Positions 24,747 through 31,043 of a stretch of 54,038 nucleotides of DNA are shown in pieces. Source of the stretch: 4484-232 sp964486555. GTDB lineage: Bacteria; Thermotogota; Thermotogae; Thermotogales; Thermotogaceae. A model generated the notes under the pieces. The model ran no database searches and was not told the origin of the DNA. It saw nothing but the letters and a program-made list of their open reading frames with translations. Where the stretch lies: positions 1 through 54,038 of the forward strand of contig CAZANP010000006.1 in the NCBI GenBank assembly GCA_964486555.1, in the 5' to 3' direction. Position 1 is the first letter of the stretch. The number at the start of each line of letters is the position of its first letter. The translations under genes and the position numbers were made by a program.

Positions 24747-25769
24747 TCAATCCTCCTGACCCAATCTTATTCTGGGATCTATGAGAGCGTACATGAAATC
24801 AACAAGAAAATTGGCTATGTATATGGAAGCGATCAGTATCACGAATATTCCCTGAATGAGTGGATAATCCAAACTGGTGAGGGCTCTGAAGAGCAGGTAC
24901 CCCGTTCCTGGATAGTTGAACACGATCTCAGTTATGAGAGCTCCTCCTAAAGCACTTCCCAGGCTCAAAGCCAATCCCGTGACCTGTGGGAGCAGAGAAT
25001 TTCTAAAAACGTATCTGAAAACCTTTTTATCACTCATTCCAAGGTATTCAGAAAACAATGCATAATCACTGCCAAGTTCGTAGATGACCAGAAGTCTTGT
25101 TCCTATGGCCCATCCTCCCATCGCAGAGATAACAATGGATGAAAATGGGAGTATGTAATGTTTCAAAGCATCTATGAAGAAATTCAAATCCCAGGAGGGA
25201 ATGGTACCTTGTGAATAAGCTCCTTGAGCTGGTAGAATTTCGAGTTTTACTCCAAAGAAGAATATCAGAATCATACCGAGCCAATAATAAGGTATTTGGG
25301 AGACGATGAGTGAAGAAGTCAATATTCCTTTATCCACCCAGGTGTTTCTCCTGTAGGCGGCTATCGCTCCCAAGGTATTTCCCAAAATCCAAGCTGTTAT
25401 GGTTGCAGGAAGAAGAAGAACAAGAGTCCAGGGTATAACAGGCACTATGAGATCGATCACTTTCCGAGGGTAAAAAGTGATGGATGTTCCAAGATCTCCC
25501 CTTAATGCTTTCGATACAAAATCTATGTACTGAACGTACCAGGGTTTTCCAAGACCAAATTCTTTCATCAGGGTACGATTGACAGCACTTATAGCTTCTG
25601 GATTGGAGATACTTAGTTGGGAGAGCCTTGATAGTATCTGAGCAAGGGGATTTCCTGGAATCGCCCTTGGGAGTATGAAAACTATTGTGGTTGCGATTAC
25701 GTATGTTACTATGAGAAACAATATTTTTCTTAAAAGATACCTTAAAAGCGGTCTGGACGTACGGCCCAT
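24747..25769 (-). CDS. Oligopeptide-type ABC permease (DppB-like), bgl locus
   Basis: Partner channel subunit of about 340 residues with roughly six spans. It shows the DppB hallmarks: N-terminal span with VFILPRAIPGNPLAQIL, GLGKPWYVQYIDFVSKALRG near 75-95 and GDLGTSITFYPRKVIDLIVP, plus an EAA-type loop EYLGMSDKKVFRYVFRNSLL and FNYPGTGYLLFRALTSLDYP near 290. I start it at ATG 25769 because GAGGAGTGAG precedes it; a TTG at 25784 lies upstream in that site. The region coding for its residues 2-7 contains a 17-bp sequence repeated in inverted orientation upstream of the binding-protein gene. Confidence 0.92.
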   Translation of the reverse strand: MGRTSRPLLRYLLRKILFLIVTYVIATTIVFILPRAIPGNPLAQILSRLSQLSISNPEAISAVNRTLMKEFGLGKPWYVQYIDFVSKALRGDLGTSITFYPRKVIDLIVPVIPWTLVLLLPATITAWILGNTLGAIAAYRRNTWVDKGILTSSLIVSQIPYYWLGMILIFFFGVKLEILPAQGAYSQGTIPSWDLNFFIDALKHYILPFSSIVISAMGGWAIGTRLLVIYELGSDYALFSEYLGMSDKKVFRYVFRNSLLPQVTGLALSLGSALGGALITEIVFNYPGTGYLLFRALTSLDYPLIQGIFVILIASIYIANFLVDFMYALIDPRIRLGQED

Positions 25770-25792
25770 TTTCTCACTCCTCAATCAAGACA

Positions 25793-27607
25793 TCATTTCA
25801 AAGTACTCTGAAGATCTGCCATTATTTTGGAGGTTGGTATGAGAGATCCTCCCTCCTCAACCGTTTCCAGCCATTTTGGTACTTCTTTGACTTCTCCCAC
25901 TCTATGTATACCGAAGGTGACAGGTAGGGCGTTCAGATGCCATGGTGCTGCAGGATACCACCATGGATTCTTCGCATTCGGCCAGTTGGTCCAGACTTTT
26001 TCGTTGTATTCGTACCAGTGTGCTCCATAGAAGAGAACTATTCCTGGAAGATCCCTGTAGACGATCTCCTGTATCCTGTAGTAGGCTTTCTTTCTCTGTT
26101 CTGGATCGAGAGAAGAAACAGCAGTGTTTAGAAGCTCTATCACTTCATCGTTGTGGTATCTTTCCCAATCGCCGGCTGGGAAGGCTTCACCCACAGGGCC
26201 CGTTAACCTCGAGTCCATGACGAACCTGTAGACGTTGAACGGATGATCGAATCCTGGACCAGCACTCCATGATATCACGAAATCGAAGTTTCCTTTTATC
26301 AATCTATCCCACCACACGGAGTAATCTGGGAATTCTGTTTTCACATCTATTCCTATCTCCCTCAGGTTCTTTGCTATCATCTCACACATCATCATCCAAT
26401 CTGTCCATCCGTATGGAACGGATATGGTGTACGGCCCAAGCCTTGTACCATCCGGTGCAACCCTTATACCATCTTTCCCTCTCTTGAAACCGGCTTCATC
26501 CAAGATCTTGTTGGCCATTTCAAGGTCTGTAGGAACCTTCCCATCCTCTGTTCCCCATGTTTTCCTGGCCAGATCGAAGTCTATCCACTGTTTGTACGGC
26601 TCAAACAGATCGATCACCATCGAAGGATGTCCTTGCGGACTGTATCCAAAGTACGCTTTCTTGAGCATATCTTTATAGGGTATTGCGTAAGCTATTGCCT
26701 TTCTAATATTTCTGTCGTTCAGAGGATGCTTCGTGTAATTTATGTAGAGAAGCACCACACCATCTGGCATGTAGTAAGGTGACTCATCAAACCATGTTCC
26801 AATGGGTTGTTTTTTCTTGGTCCATAGTTCCCAAACACTCGGTATGAAGGTTCCTGCCCAATCAGCGTCTCCTCTTTCAAATGCCAGGTTCGCACTCGGA
26901 TTGTCTTTGTAAATAACGTTGGCTATGTATTTTGGTCGTGGAAGTCCAAATATATCCTTTCCCCACCAGTTATCGATCCTCACGTAGGCGACCATGTTGG
27001 GATCAGAATGGAAGAGTTTGTAAGGACCTGAGACAACTTGTTTTTCTGGATCGTCGTTTCTCCAGTCTTTTATGTTGACCCCTTCTTCTTCGAGTTTCGA
27101 GTACACATGCTTTGGCATCGGTTCTGCTCCCAGTGAATAGCTGAGGAACATGAAGTAATTCAAATTCTCCTCATTGGCTTTGAACTCAACTGTTTTATCA
27201 TCTATGGCTTTTACGTATTCTATGTAATCCCACCAGCCAGTGCTGGGACCTATTCCCAACTTTTTCGTCAATTCTAGAGTGTAAACCACGTCATGGGCCG
27301 TTATAGGAACACCATCGTTCCACTTCGCTTCATCTCTGATCTTTATCCTGATGGTTTTATCATCCACGAATTCGTAACTTTCCCCTATCAAAGGAAGCCA
27401 GGCATCTTTTCCTATGTTATACATGAAAAGTGGTATGTACAAGAACTGATCCGTTCCGTAAGTCGATTGAGGGGCGTACAGATTCCATGTTGTTGCAGGT
27501 CCCCAGAGAGCTCCGATAACGTACACTGTTTCATTCCTTGGTAACGTGACCTGAGCTATCAAAGCCGCTGAGAGTACCACTAGAACGAGAAAAATCACCC
27601 TTTTCAT
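25793..27607 (-). CDS. bglE: Family 5 sugar/oligosaccharide-binding protein (BglE-like)
   Basis: Extracytoplasmic receptor of the bgl transporter. From ATG 27607 the protein has about 604 residues: signal peptide MKRVIFLVLVVLSAALIAQ with no lipobox Cys, then NETVYVIGALWGPATTWN, DGVPITAHDVVYTLELTKK, VSGPYKLFHS and RNIRKAIAYAIPYKDMLKKA, all SBP_bac_5 features. Many tryptophans and tyrosines, as in sugar-binding members. The homologous T. maritima protein is, to my recollection, the one shown to bind cellobiose and laminaribiose. AAGGGGGG lies seven bases before the start; the frame continues 20 codons upstream without a site. A short leader ORF and a dyad precede the gene. Confidence 0.9.
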   Translation of the reverse strand: MKRVIFLVLVVLSAALIAQVTLPRNETVYVIGALWGPATTWNLYAPQSTYGTDQFLYIPLFMYNIGKDAWLPLIGESYEFVDDKTIRIKIRDEAKWNDGVPITAHDVVYTLELTKKLGIGPSTGWWDYIEYVKAIDDKTVEFKANEENLNYFMFLSYSLGAEPMPKHVYSKLEEEGVNIKDWRNDDPEKQVVSGPYKLFHSDPNMVAYVRIDNWWGKDIFGLPRPKYIANVIYKDNPSANLAFERGDADWAGTFIPSVWELWTKKKQPIGTWFDESPYYMPDGVVLLYINYTKHPLNDRNIRKAIAYAIPYKDMLKKAYFGYSPQGHPSMVIDLFEPYKQWIDFDLARKTWGTEDGKVPTDLEMANKILDEAGFKRGKDGIRVAPDGTRLGPYTISVPYGWTDWMMMCEMIAKNLREIGIDVKTEFPDYSVWWDRLIKGNFDFVISWSAGPGFDHPFNVYRFVMDSRLTGPVGEAFPAGDWERYHNDEVIELLNTAVSSLDPEQRKKAYYRIQEIVYRDLPGIVLFYGAHWYEYNEKVWTNWPNAKNPWWYPAAPWHLNALPVTFGIHRVGEVKEVPKWLETVEEGGSLIPTSKIMADLQSTLK

Positions 27608-27660
27608 AGAATCCCCCCTTTGAAATTTGGTGATTGAGCCGTACGCCCAGACCGGAACAT
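27604..27660 (-). CDS. Possible 18-residue leader peptide upstream of the bgl binding protein
   Basis: ATG at 27660 opens MFRSGRTAQSPNFKGGIL and ends in TGA overlapping the binding-protein ATG (ATGA). AAGGAGTGA lies seven bases upstream of the leader ATG. The ORF starts in one end of the dyad at 27630-27671. Position, ribosome site and the ATGA overlap suggest translational coupling or attenuation, but an ORF this short could arise by chance. Confidence 0.4.
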   Translation of the reverse strand: MFRSGRTAQSPNFKGGIL

Positions 27661-27671
27661 AACTCAATCAC
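27630..27671. promoter_or_regulatory. Inverted repeat between the ROK gene and the bgl binding-protein gene
   Basis: GTGATTGAG (27630-27638) and CTCAATCAC (27663-27671) are perfect 9-bp complements separated by 24 bp. It could be an mRNA hairpin covering the leader ATG, or a split operator for the ROK regulator encoded just upstream. No T tract follows, so a terminator is unlikely. Confidence 0.5.
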
Positions 27672-27688
27672 TCCTTAAACTGTCTTGG

Positions 27689-28858
27689 TCAACCCAGGGA
27701 CTCAAGTATCTGTTCAATAGCCGCGACGTTGCATCCAGGAAGAGACGGTGGGACGTTTTTAAATATCGTATCTCTGAAGATTATTCCATCCAGAATTTCA
27801 TATGGAACCAATTCTGAGAGTCTTTTATAAACGATTTTTCCGAAGGTTTCCCAAATGTTGTTCACTATCCCGCCAAAAACCACAATTTCTGGATTCAGGA
27901 AGTACACGATGTTTCTCAATATCACAGCTAAAGTTTCCAGAAATTCCTGAAAGATTTCAATGGCAATCTCATCATTTTCAAACCACAACCGAACAGCCGA
28001 ATCGAATTTCTCTTTCAACGTTTTACCATCAAGTTCATATCTTTTCCTCTTTTCGAACCTTTCGATCAGCTTGGATATTGAAAGGAACTGTTCAGTCTTC
28101 CTGTAAGATCTATCCTCATCTTTTACCAATATTGAGTGTCCTATCTCCCCAGCGGCGAAATTCTTTCCTCTCACTATCTGGTTGTTGACCAATATGGAGC
28201 CACCTATACCTTCACCTAGATATAAGAAGAAAGCTGTGGAAGAGTTCTTAACGTCCTTTGAAAAGAAGGATTCTGCGAGTAATGAAAAATTGGAATCATT
28301 GTCCACAATCAGAGAGTAACCTCTATTTTCTAGGATTTCTTTGATATTCAGATCTCTCCATCCAAGATTCGGCGCATAAATCAACTTTTGCTCTCTTATA
28401 TCGACTATTCCGGGTAAGGAGAAAATTACCCTTGTTCTTTCTTTATCGATAGGAAAATCTTTTTCCAATTTTTCCAAGGTTTTTTCAACATTTTTCAGAA
28501 AATTTTCGAGAGTTCCCGTAGGAAAAGTTTCGACGATTTCCCAGGAACCATCCAGATAACCGATTCCAACAATCGTTTCTAGGACCTCGACATTGTAGAT
28601 AACGGAGAGGACGAAAGAGCGCGATGGGCCAAATACACTGGATTTTTTACGGCTTGTGGCAGAATAAAATCCCTTCCGCTCGATAAGACCCTCCTTCATC
28701 AACTCATCTGTGATCCTCCAAGTGGCGCTGTTCGCAAGCTTGGTGAATTGGGCTATCTCCAATCTGCTGTGAGGGCCTGTCTCAACGAGATATCGCATTA
28801 TGAGTTTTTTATTCGCCTTTTTCATCAACTTGGGGTTGACTTTCGATTTGCTCTTCAT
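27689..28858 (-). CDS. bglR: ROK-family transcriptional regulator of the bgl locus (BglR/XylR-like)
   Basis: Repressor with an N-terminal winged helix (about residues 12-65: NKKLIMRYLVETGPHSRLE, ITDELMKEGLIERKG) and a C-terminal ROK sugar-binding domain. The ROK signature YLGEGIGGSILVNNQIVRG, then FAAGEIGHSI, is clear, but the kinase DxGxT loop is absent and the zinc motif CxCGxxGCxE is replaced by a cysteine-free stretch (HSILVKDEDRSYRKTEQFL). It should therefore sense sugar without phosphorylating it. Start is ATG 28858, seven bases after AAGGTGAG; a GTG at 28870 sits in that site. It is upstream of, and probably cotranscribed with, the transporter and bglB, and likely controls them. Confidence 0.9.
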   Translation of the reverse strand: MKSKSKVNPKLMKKANKKLIMRYLVETGPHSRLEIAQFTKLANSATWRITDELMKEGLIERKGFYSATSRKKSSVFGPSRSFVLSVIYNVEVLETIVGIGYLDGSWEIVETFPTGTLENFLKNVEKTLEKLEKDFPIDKERTRVIFSLPGIVDIREQKLIYAPNLGWRDLNIKEILENRGYSLIVDNDSNFSLLAESFFSKDVKNSSTAFFLYLGEGIGGSILVNNQIVRGKNFAAGEIGHSILVKDEDRSYRKTEQFLSISKLIERFEKRKRYELDGKTLKEKFDSAVRLWFENDEIAIEIFQEFLETLAVILRNIVYFLNPEIVVFGGIVNNIWETFGKIVYKRLSELVPYEILDGIIFRDTIFKNVPPSLPGCNVAAIEQILESLG

Positions 28859-28941
28859 AATGAATCTCACCTTGTGATTATTTCTTTCTCAGAAAGATTT
28901 TTCAATAGAAGTTAACACAAAAGCACTTCGTTCTGCAAACA

Positions 28942-28960
28942 CGATTATATCCGATTATAT
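28942..28960 (-). promoter_or_regulatory. Tandem TATAAT motifs ahead of the bgl ROK regulator
   Basis: On the minus strand two GATATAATCG units lie 10 bp apart (plus CGATTATAT at 28942-28950 and 28952-28960), each holding a perfect -10 hexamer, about 85-100 bp upstream of the ROK start. No good -35 box is seen at 17 bp. The exact repeat could also be a regulator-binding element. Confidence 0.4.
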
Positions 28961-28984
28961 CTGATAATCTGCGAATAATTACCA

Positions 28985-29146
28985 TTATGCCCTTTTATTA
29001 AAGGAATACTTGTGGAAAAATTTTCTAACACCAGATAAAATGAATGTTAATGTGGTGGGTTCATCAGTGAGGATGAATTCTATGGAAGAGTCGTTGATGC
29101 CGACATCTTCCCTTAAAAGTATCACGATAAGGCTAGCTTTCACCAC
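28985..29146 (-). CDS. Possible small ORF (53 codons) downstream of the transaldolase-like gene
   Basis: Tandem GTG codons three bases after the transaldolase stop open a 53-residue frame, VVKASLIVILLREDVGINDS at its start and ending HKYSFNKRA. I recognise no family. There is no clear ribosome site, so initiation would rely on coupling to the gene before it. It fills most of the otherwise empty 290-bp interval 28859-29148. It may be a small gene, a remnant of a longer one, or chance. Confidence 0.25.
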   Translation of the reverse strand: MVKASLIVILLREDVGINDSSIEFILTDEPTTLTFILSGVRKFFHKYSFNKRA

Positions 29147-29148
29147 GA

Positions 29149-29781
29149 TTAAATAATGGCATTGAGATCCTCGTTGAATTTCTCTATCTCGTTCATGACG
29201 TAAGGAGAGATATCCATCATTTCTTTGAAAAGAGCTTTGGGAAGAGTGATAGCATCAGCTCCTGAGTGAAGGGCGTCTAAGGCTTGATCCAAACTCTTCA
29301 GGCTCGCCACCAATATTTTAGTATCAGGTGAGAATCTATCTAGAATTTCTCTGAACCTGGATATCCTTTCATGAGGAGATATTCCTTTCTTCTTCATTCT
29401 GTCGTAATAAACCGCTATATAATCCACACCCCTCATGATTGCAGTTACAAGCTGTCTTTCTTCGTAAACTGCTGTTGCGCATGTTCTGAAACCTATCTTT
29501 TTGGAGATATCATGTATTCTGAAAGCTTTCTCATACCAAGAAAGTTTTATAACGATTTTTTCTTTTGGAAAATCCTTCAATTTTTCCAAAAGTATTTCAT
29601 CCTCTCCTATTTGAAAAAATATCTCCTTTATATCGTATCTCAACATCTCTTCAAGGACATCCATCAGTTTGTAACCTTTTCTATCCCTCAGAACTATTGT
29701 GGGATTCGTCGTTATCCCTACTCCATATTTCTGAGCCATTTCCAATGCCTCTTCATCACAACCGTCTATGTATAAAATCAT
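29149..29781 (-). CDS. Transaldolase-family protein (FSA/TalC type), divergent
   Basis: A 210-residue (beta/alpha)8 class I aldolase/transaldolase. It keeps the catalytic Asp (LYIDGCDEE, residue 6), GITTNPTIVL near 23, the Schiff-base Lys in KIVIKLSWYEKAF near 77, and Arg in VYYDRMKKKG near 130. The phosphate-anchoring ASIR/ASFR motif of FSA/TalC is changed to ASLKS (near 160), hinting at a different anionic or neutral substrate. The ordinary pentose-phosphate transaldolase of the genome is presumably elsewhere. ATGA overlap with the LacI-family gene puts the two in one operon, facing the FucI-like isomerase across a shared operator region. Function is inferred as cleavage or transfer of a dihydroxyacetone unit from a ketose. 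Confidence 0.82.
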   Translation of the reverse strand: MILYIDGCDEEALEMAQKYGVGITTNPTIVLRDRKGYKLMDVLEEMLRYDIKEIFFQIGEDEILLEKLKDFPKEKIVIKLSWYEKAFRIHDISKKIGFRTCATAVYEERQLVTAIMRGVDYIAVYYDRMKKKGISPHERISRFREILDRFSPDTKILVASLKSLDQALDALHSGADAITLPKALFKEMMDISPYVMNEIEKFNEDLNAII

Positions 29782-30797
29782 CCTTTCACCTTCTTAACCG
29801 AGGACCTTTCTATGAACCTAACCTTCAAGACCACATTGGTTCTTTTTCCTTTCTCTCTTTTGTTTTTCATCTTATCTAGAAGTATGGTGGCGGTTATCAA
29901 ACCAATTTGATGAGGATCCTGAGCAACACATGTTATTGGTGGATCGAATATCTCGTTCCAGTAAGCATCATCGAATGATACTAGAGATATATCATCAGGT
30001 ATCTTCACAGAAAGATCTCTTGCCGCTTTCAAAACACCTAGCGTCATGAGATTGTTACCAACGATGAGAGCTGTTGGTTTATCTTTTTCCCTTATCAAAC
30101 TTTTGAAAGCTTCATATCCTCCCATTTCAGACGATTTGCCATCTTTCACCCATTCTTCCTTTATTTCTATCCTATCCTTGTACTCCAAAAAAGCCCTGAG
30201 TCTTGCCTCCCCTGTAAAAGTTCCTTTCAAAGGATGTATCATACCAATCCTTCTGTGTCCTTTACTCATGAGATAATCAACCAGTTGACGTATACCATCT
30301 TCGTTGTCGGTTAAAACGTAATCTGTATCCACACCTTCAACCAATCTGTCGAAAAATACAATGGGAATACCCATATCGTTTATGACCTGGGAATAGAGGG
30401 ATCTATTGGCTTTCATATCCGCAGGAGCAGAGAGAATCCCTTCCACTTTCTGTGATATCAACATTTTGATCTGAGCAGCTTCCTTTTCAGGATCGTCATC
30501 TGTTGGGCAGAGCATGAGTCTATATCCAAGATGAAACAGAACTTTCTCCATTCCTGTGACGATCTGTGAGAAAAAATCTCCACTTAGTTCTGGAAGAAGA
30601 ACGCCTATTGTCATGGTTTTGCCGCGTCTTAAACCTGTGGCAGTGGCGTCGGGATAGTATCCCAACTTTTTTGCGGTTGCTATTATTTTATTCCTCAATT
30701 CTTTACTCACACCAGGTTTGCCTGTTAGAGCTCTCGACACAGTTGAAACAGATACCCCTAATTTTTCTGCAATAACCTTCAATGTTATTTTATTCAT
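29778..30797 (-). CDS. LacI-family transcriptional regulator
   Basis: Sugar-responsive repressor of 339 residues. The helix-turn-helix and hinge are intact (LKVIAEKLGVSVSTVSRALT near 6-25; ATGLRRGKTMTIGVLLPELS near 53-72), followed by the periplasmic-binding-protein-like domain (EGILSAPAD, GHRRIGMIHPLKGTFTGEAR near 180, SLVSFDDAYWNEIFDPPITC near 270-289). AGGAGG precedes ATG 30797. Divergent orientation and two copies of an 11-bp operator at both promoters indicate autoregulation and control of the isomerase gene. The inducer is unknown, presumably the isomerase substrate or product. Confidence 0.93.
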   Translation of the reverse strand: MNKITLKVIAEKLGVSVSTVSRALTGKPGVSKELRNKIIATAKKLGYYPDATATGLRRGKTMTIGVLLPELSGDFFSQIVTGMEKVLFHLGYRLMLCPTDDDPEKEAAQIKMLISQKVEGILSAPADMKANRSLYSQVINDMGIPIVFFDRLVEGVDTDYVLTDNEDGIRQLVDYLMSKGHRRIGMIHPLKGTFTGEARLRAFLEYKDRIEIKEEWVKDGKSSEMGGYEAFKSLIREKDKPTALIVGNNLMTLGVLKAARDLSVKIPDDISLVSFDDAYWNEIFDPPITCVAQDPHQIGLITATILLDKMKNKREKGKRTNVVLKVRFIERSSVKKVKG

Positions 30798-30819
30798 AAC
30801 TATTCCTCCTGTGAATTAG

Positions 30820-30830
30820 AAATCGTTTGC
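30820..30830 (-). promoter_or_regulatory. LacI-type operator at the lacI-talC promoter
   Basis: AAATCGTTTGC on plus, the exact reverse complement of the site at 31005-31015. It lies immediately downstream of the minus-strand -10 box, over the expected transcription start, with a central CG as in LacI-family operators. Confidence 0.6.
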
Positions 30831-30836
30831 TATACT

Positions 30837-30867
30837 ATTATAACAAAGAATCTCTCTTTAATTTCAA
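30837..30867 (-). promoter_or_regulatory. Predicted promoter of the LacI-transaldolase operon
   Basis: On the minus strand TTGAAA (30862-30867) is followed after 19 bp by TATAAT (30837-30842). A perfect 12-bp palindrome, AAAGAATTCTTT (30866-30877), abuts the -35 box. Confidence 0.55.
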
Positions 30868-30957
30868 AGAATTCTTTTAGAGTTATTGCTTGAGAAAAAA
30901 AGAAGAAAACGTTTCTTTGAGTATAATCGAGTTTCATTGCTTGTAATCGATTGAGAC

Positions 30958-30978
30958 CGAAATTGCAGGGAAATTTCG
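30958..30978. promoter_or_regulatory. Dyad within the isomerase promoter
   Basis: CGAAATT (30958-30964) and AATTTCG (30972-30978) are perfect complements around a seven-base centre. The dyad covers the predicted -35 box, a good place for a second repressor site. Shorter CG-centred palindromes AAACGTTT (30907-30914) and AATCGATT (30945-30952) lie upstream. Confidence 0.4.
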
Positions 30979-30992
30979 ATGTGAAATATAAT
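30963..30992 (+). promoter_or_regulatory. Predicted promoter of the FucI-like isomerase gene
   Basis: TTGCAG (30963-30968), 18-bp spacer, TATAAT (30987-30992). The start would be near 31000, just before the operator at 31005-31015. Confidence 0.5.
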
Positions 30993-31004
30993 TCATATGA
31001 TTTC

Positions 31005-31015
31005 GCAAACGATTT
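31005..31015 (+). promoter_or_regulatory. LacI-type operator at the isomerase promoter
   Basis: GCAAACGATTT, identical in reverse to 30820-30830, placed about five to fifteen bases downstream of the predicted transcription start, so a bound repressor would block initiation. Confidence 0.6.
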
Positions 31016-31043
31016 TTTGATGAACCCTAGGAGGTGAAACCAA

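Noticed and set aside
27630..27671. Rho-independent terminator upstream of the bgl binding protein
   Set aside because: The 24-base loop is large and no T tract follows on either strand.
28942..28960. Start of a CRISPR or tandem-repeat array
   Set aside because: Only two 9-10 bp units with no spacers; better explained as promoter or operator repeats. No CRISPR array was found anywhere in the window.
29040..29157. Plus-strand 38-codon ORF starting MNVNVVGSSVRMNSMEE
   Set aside because: No ribosome site, no promoter, short and overlapping the end of the transaldolase gene.
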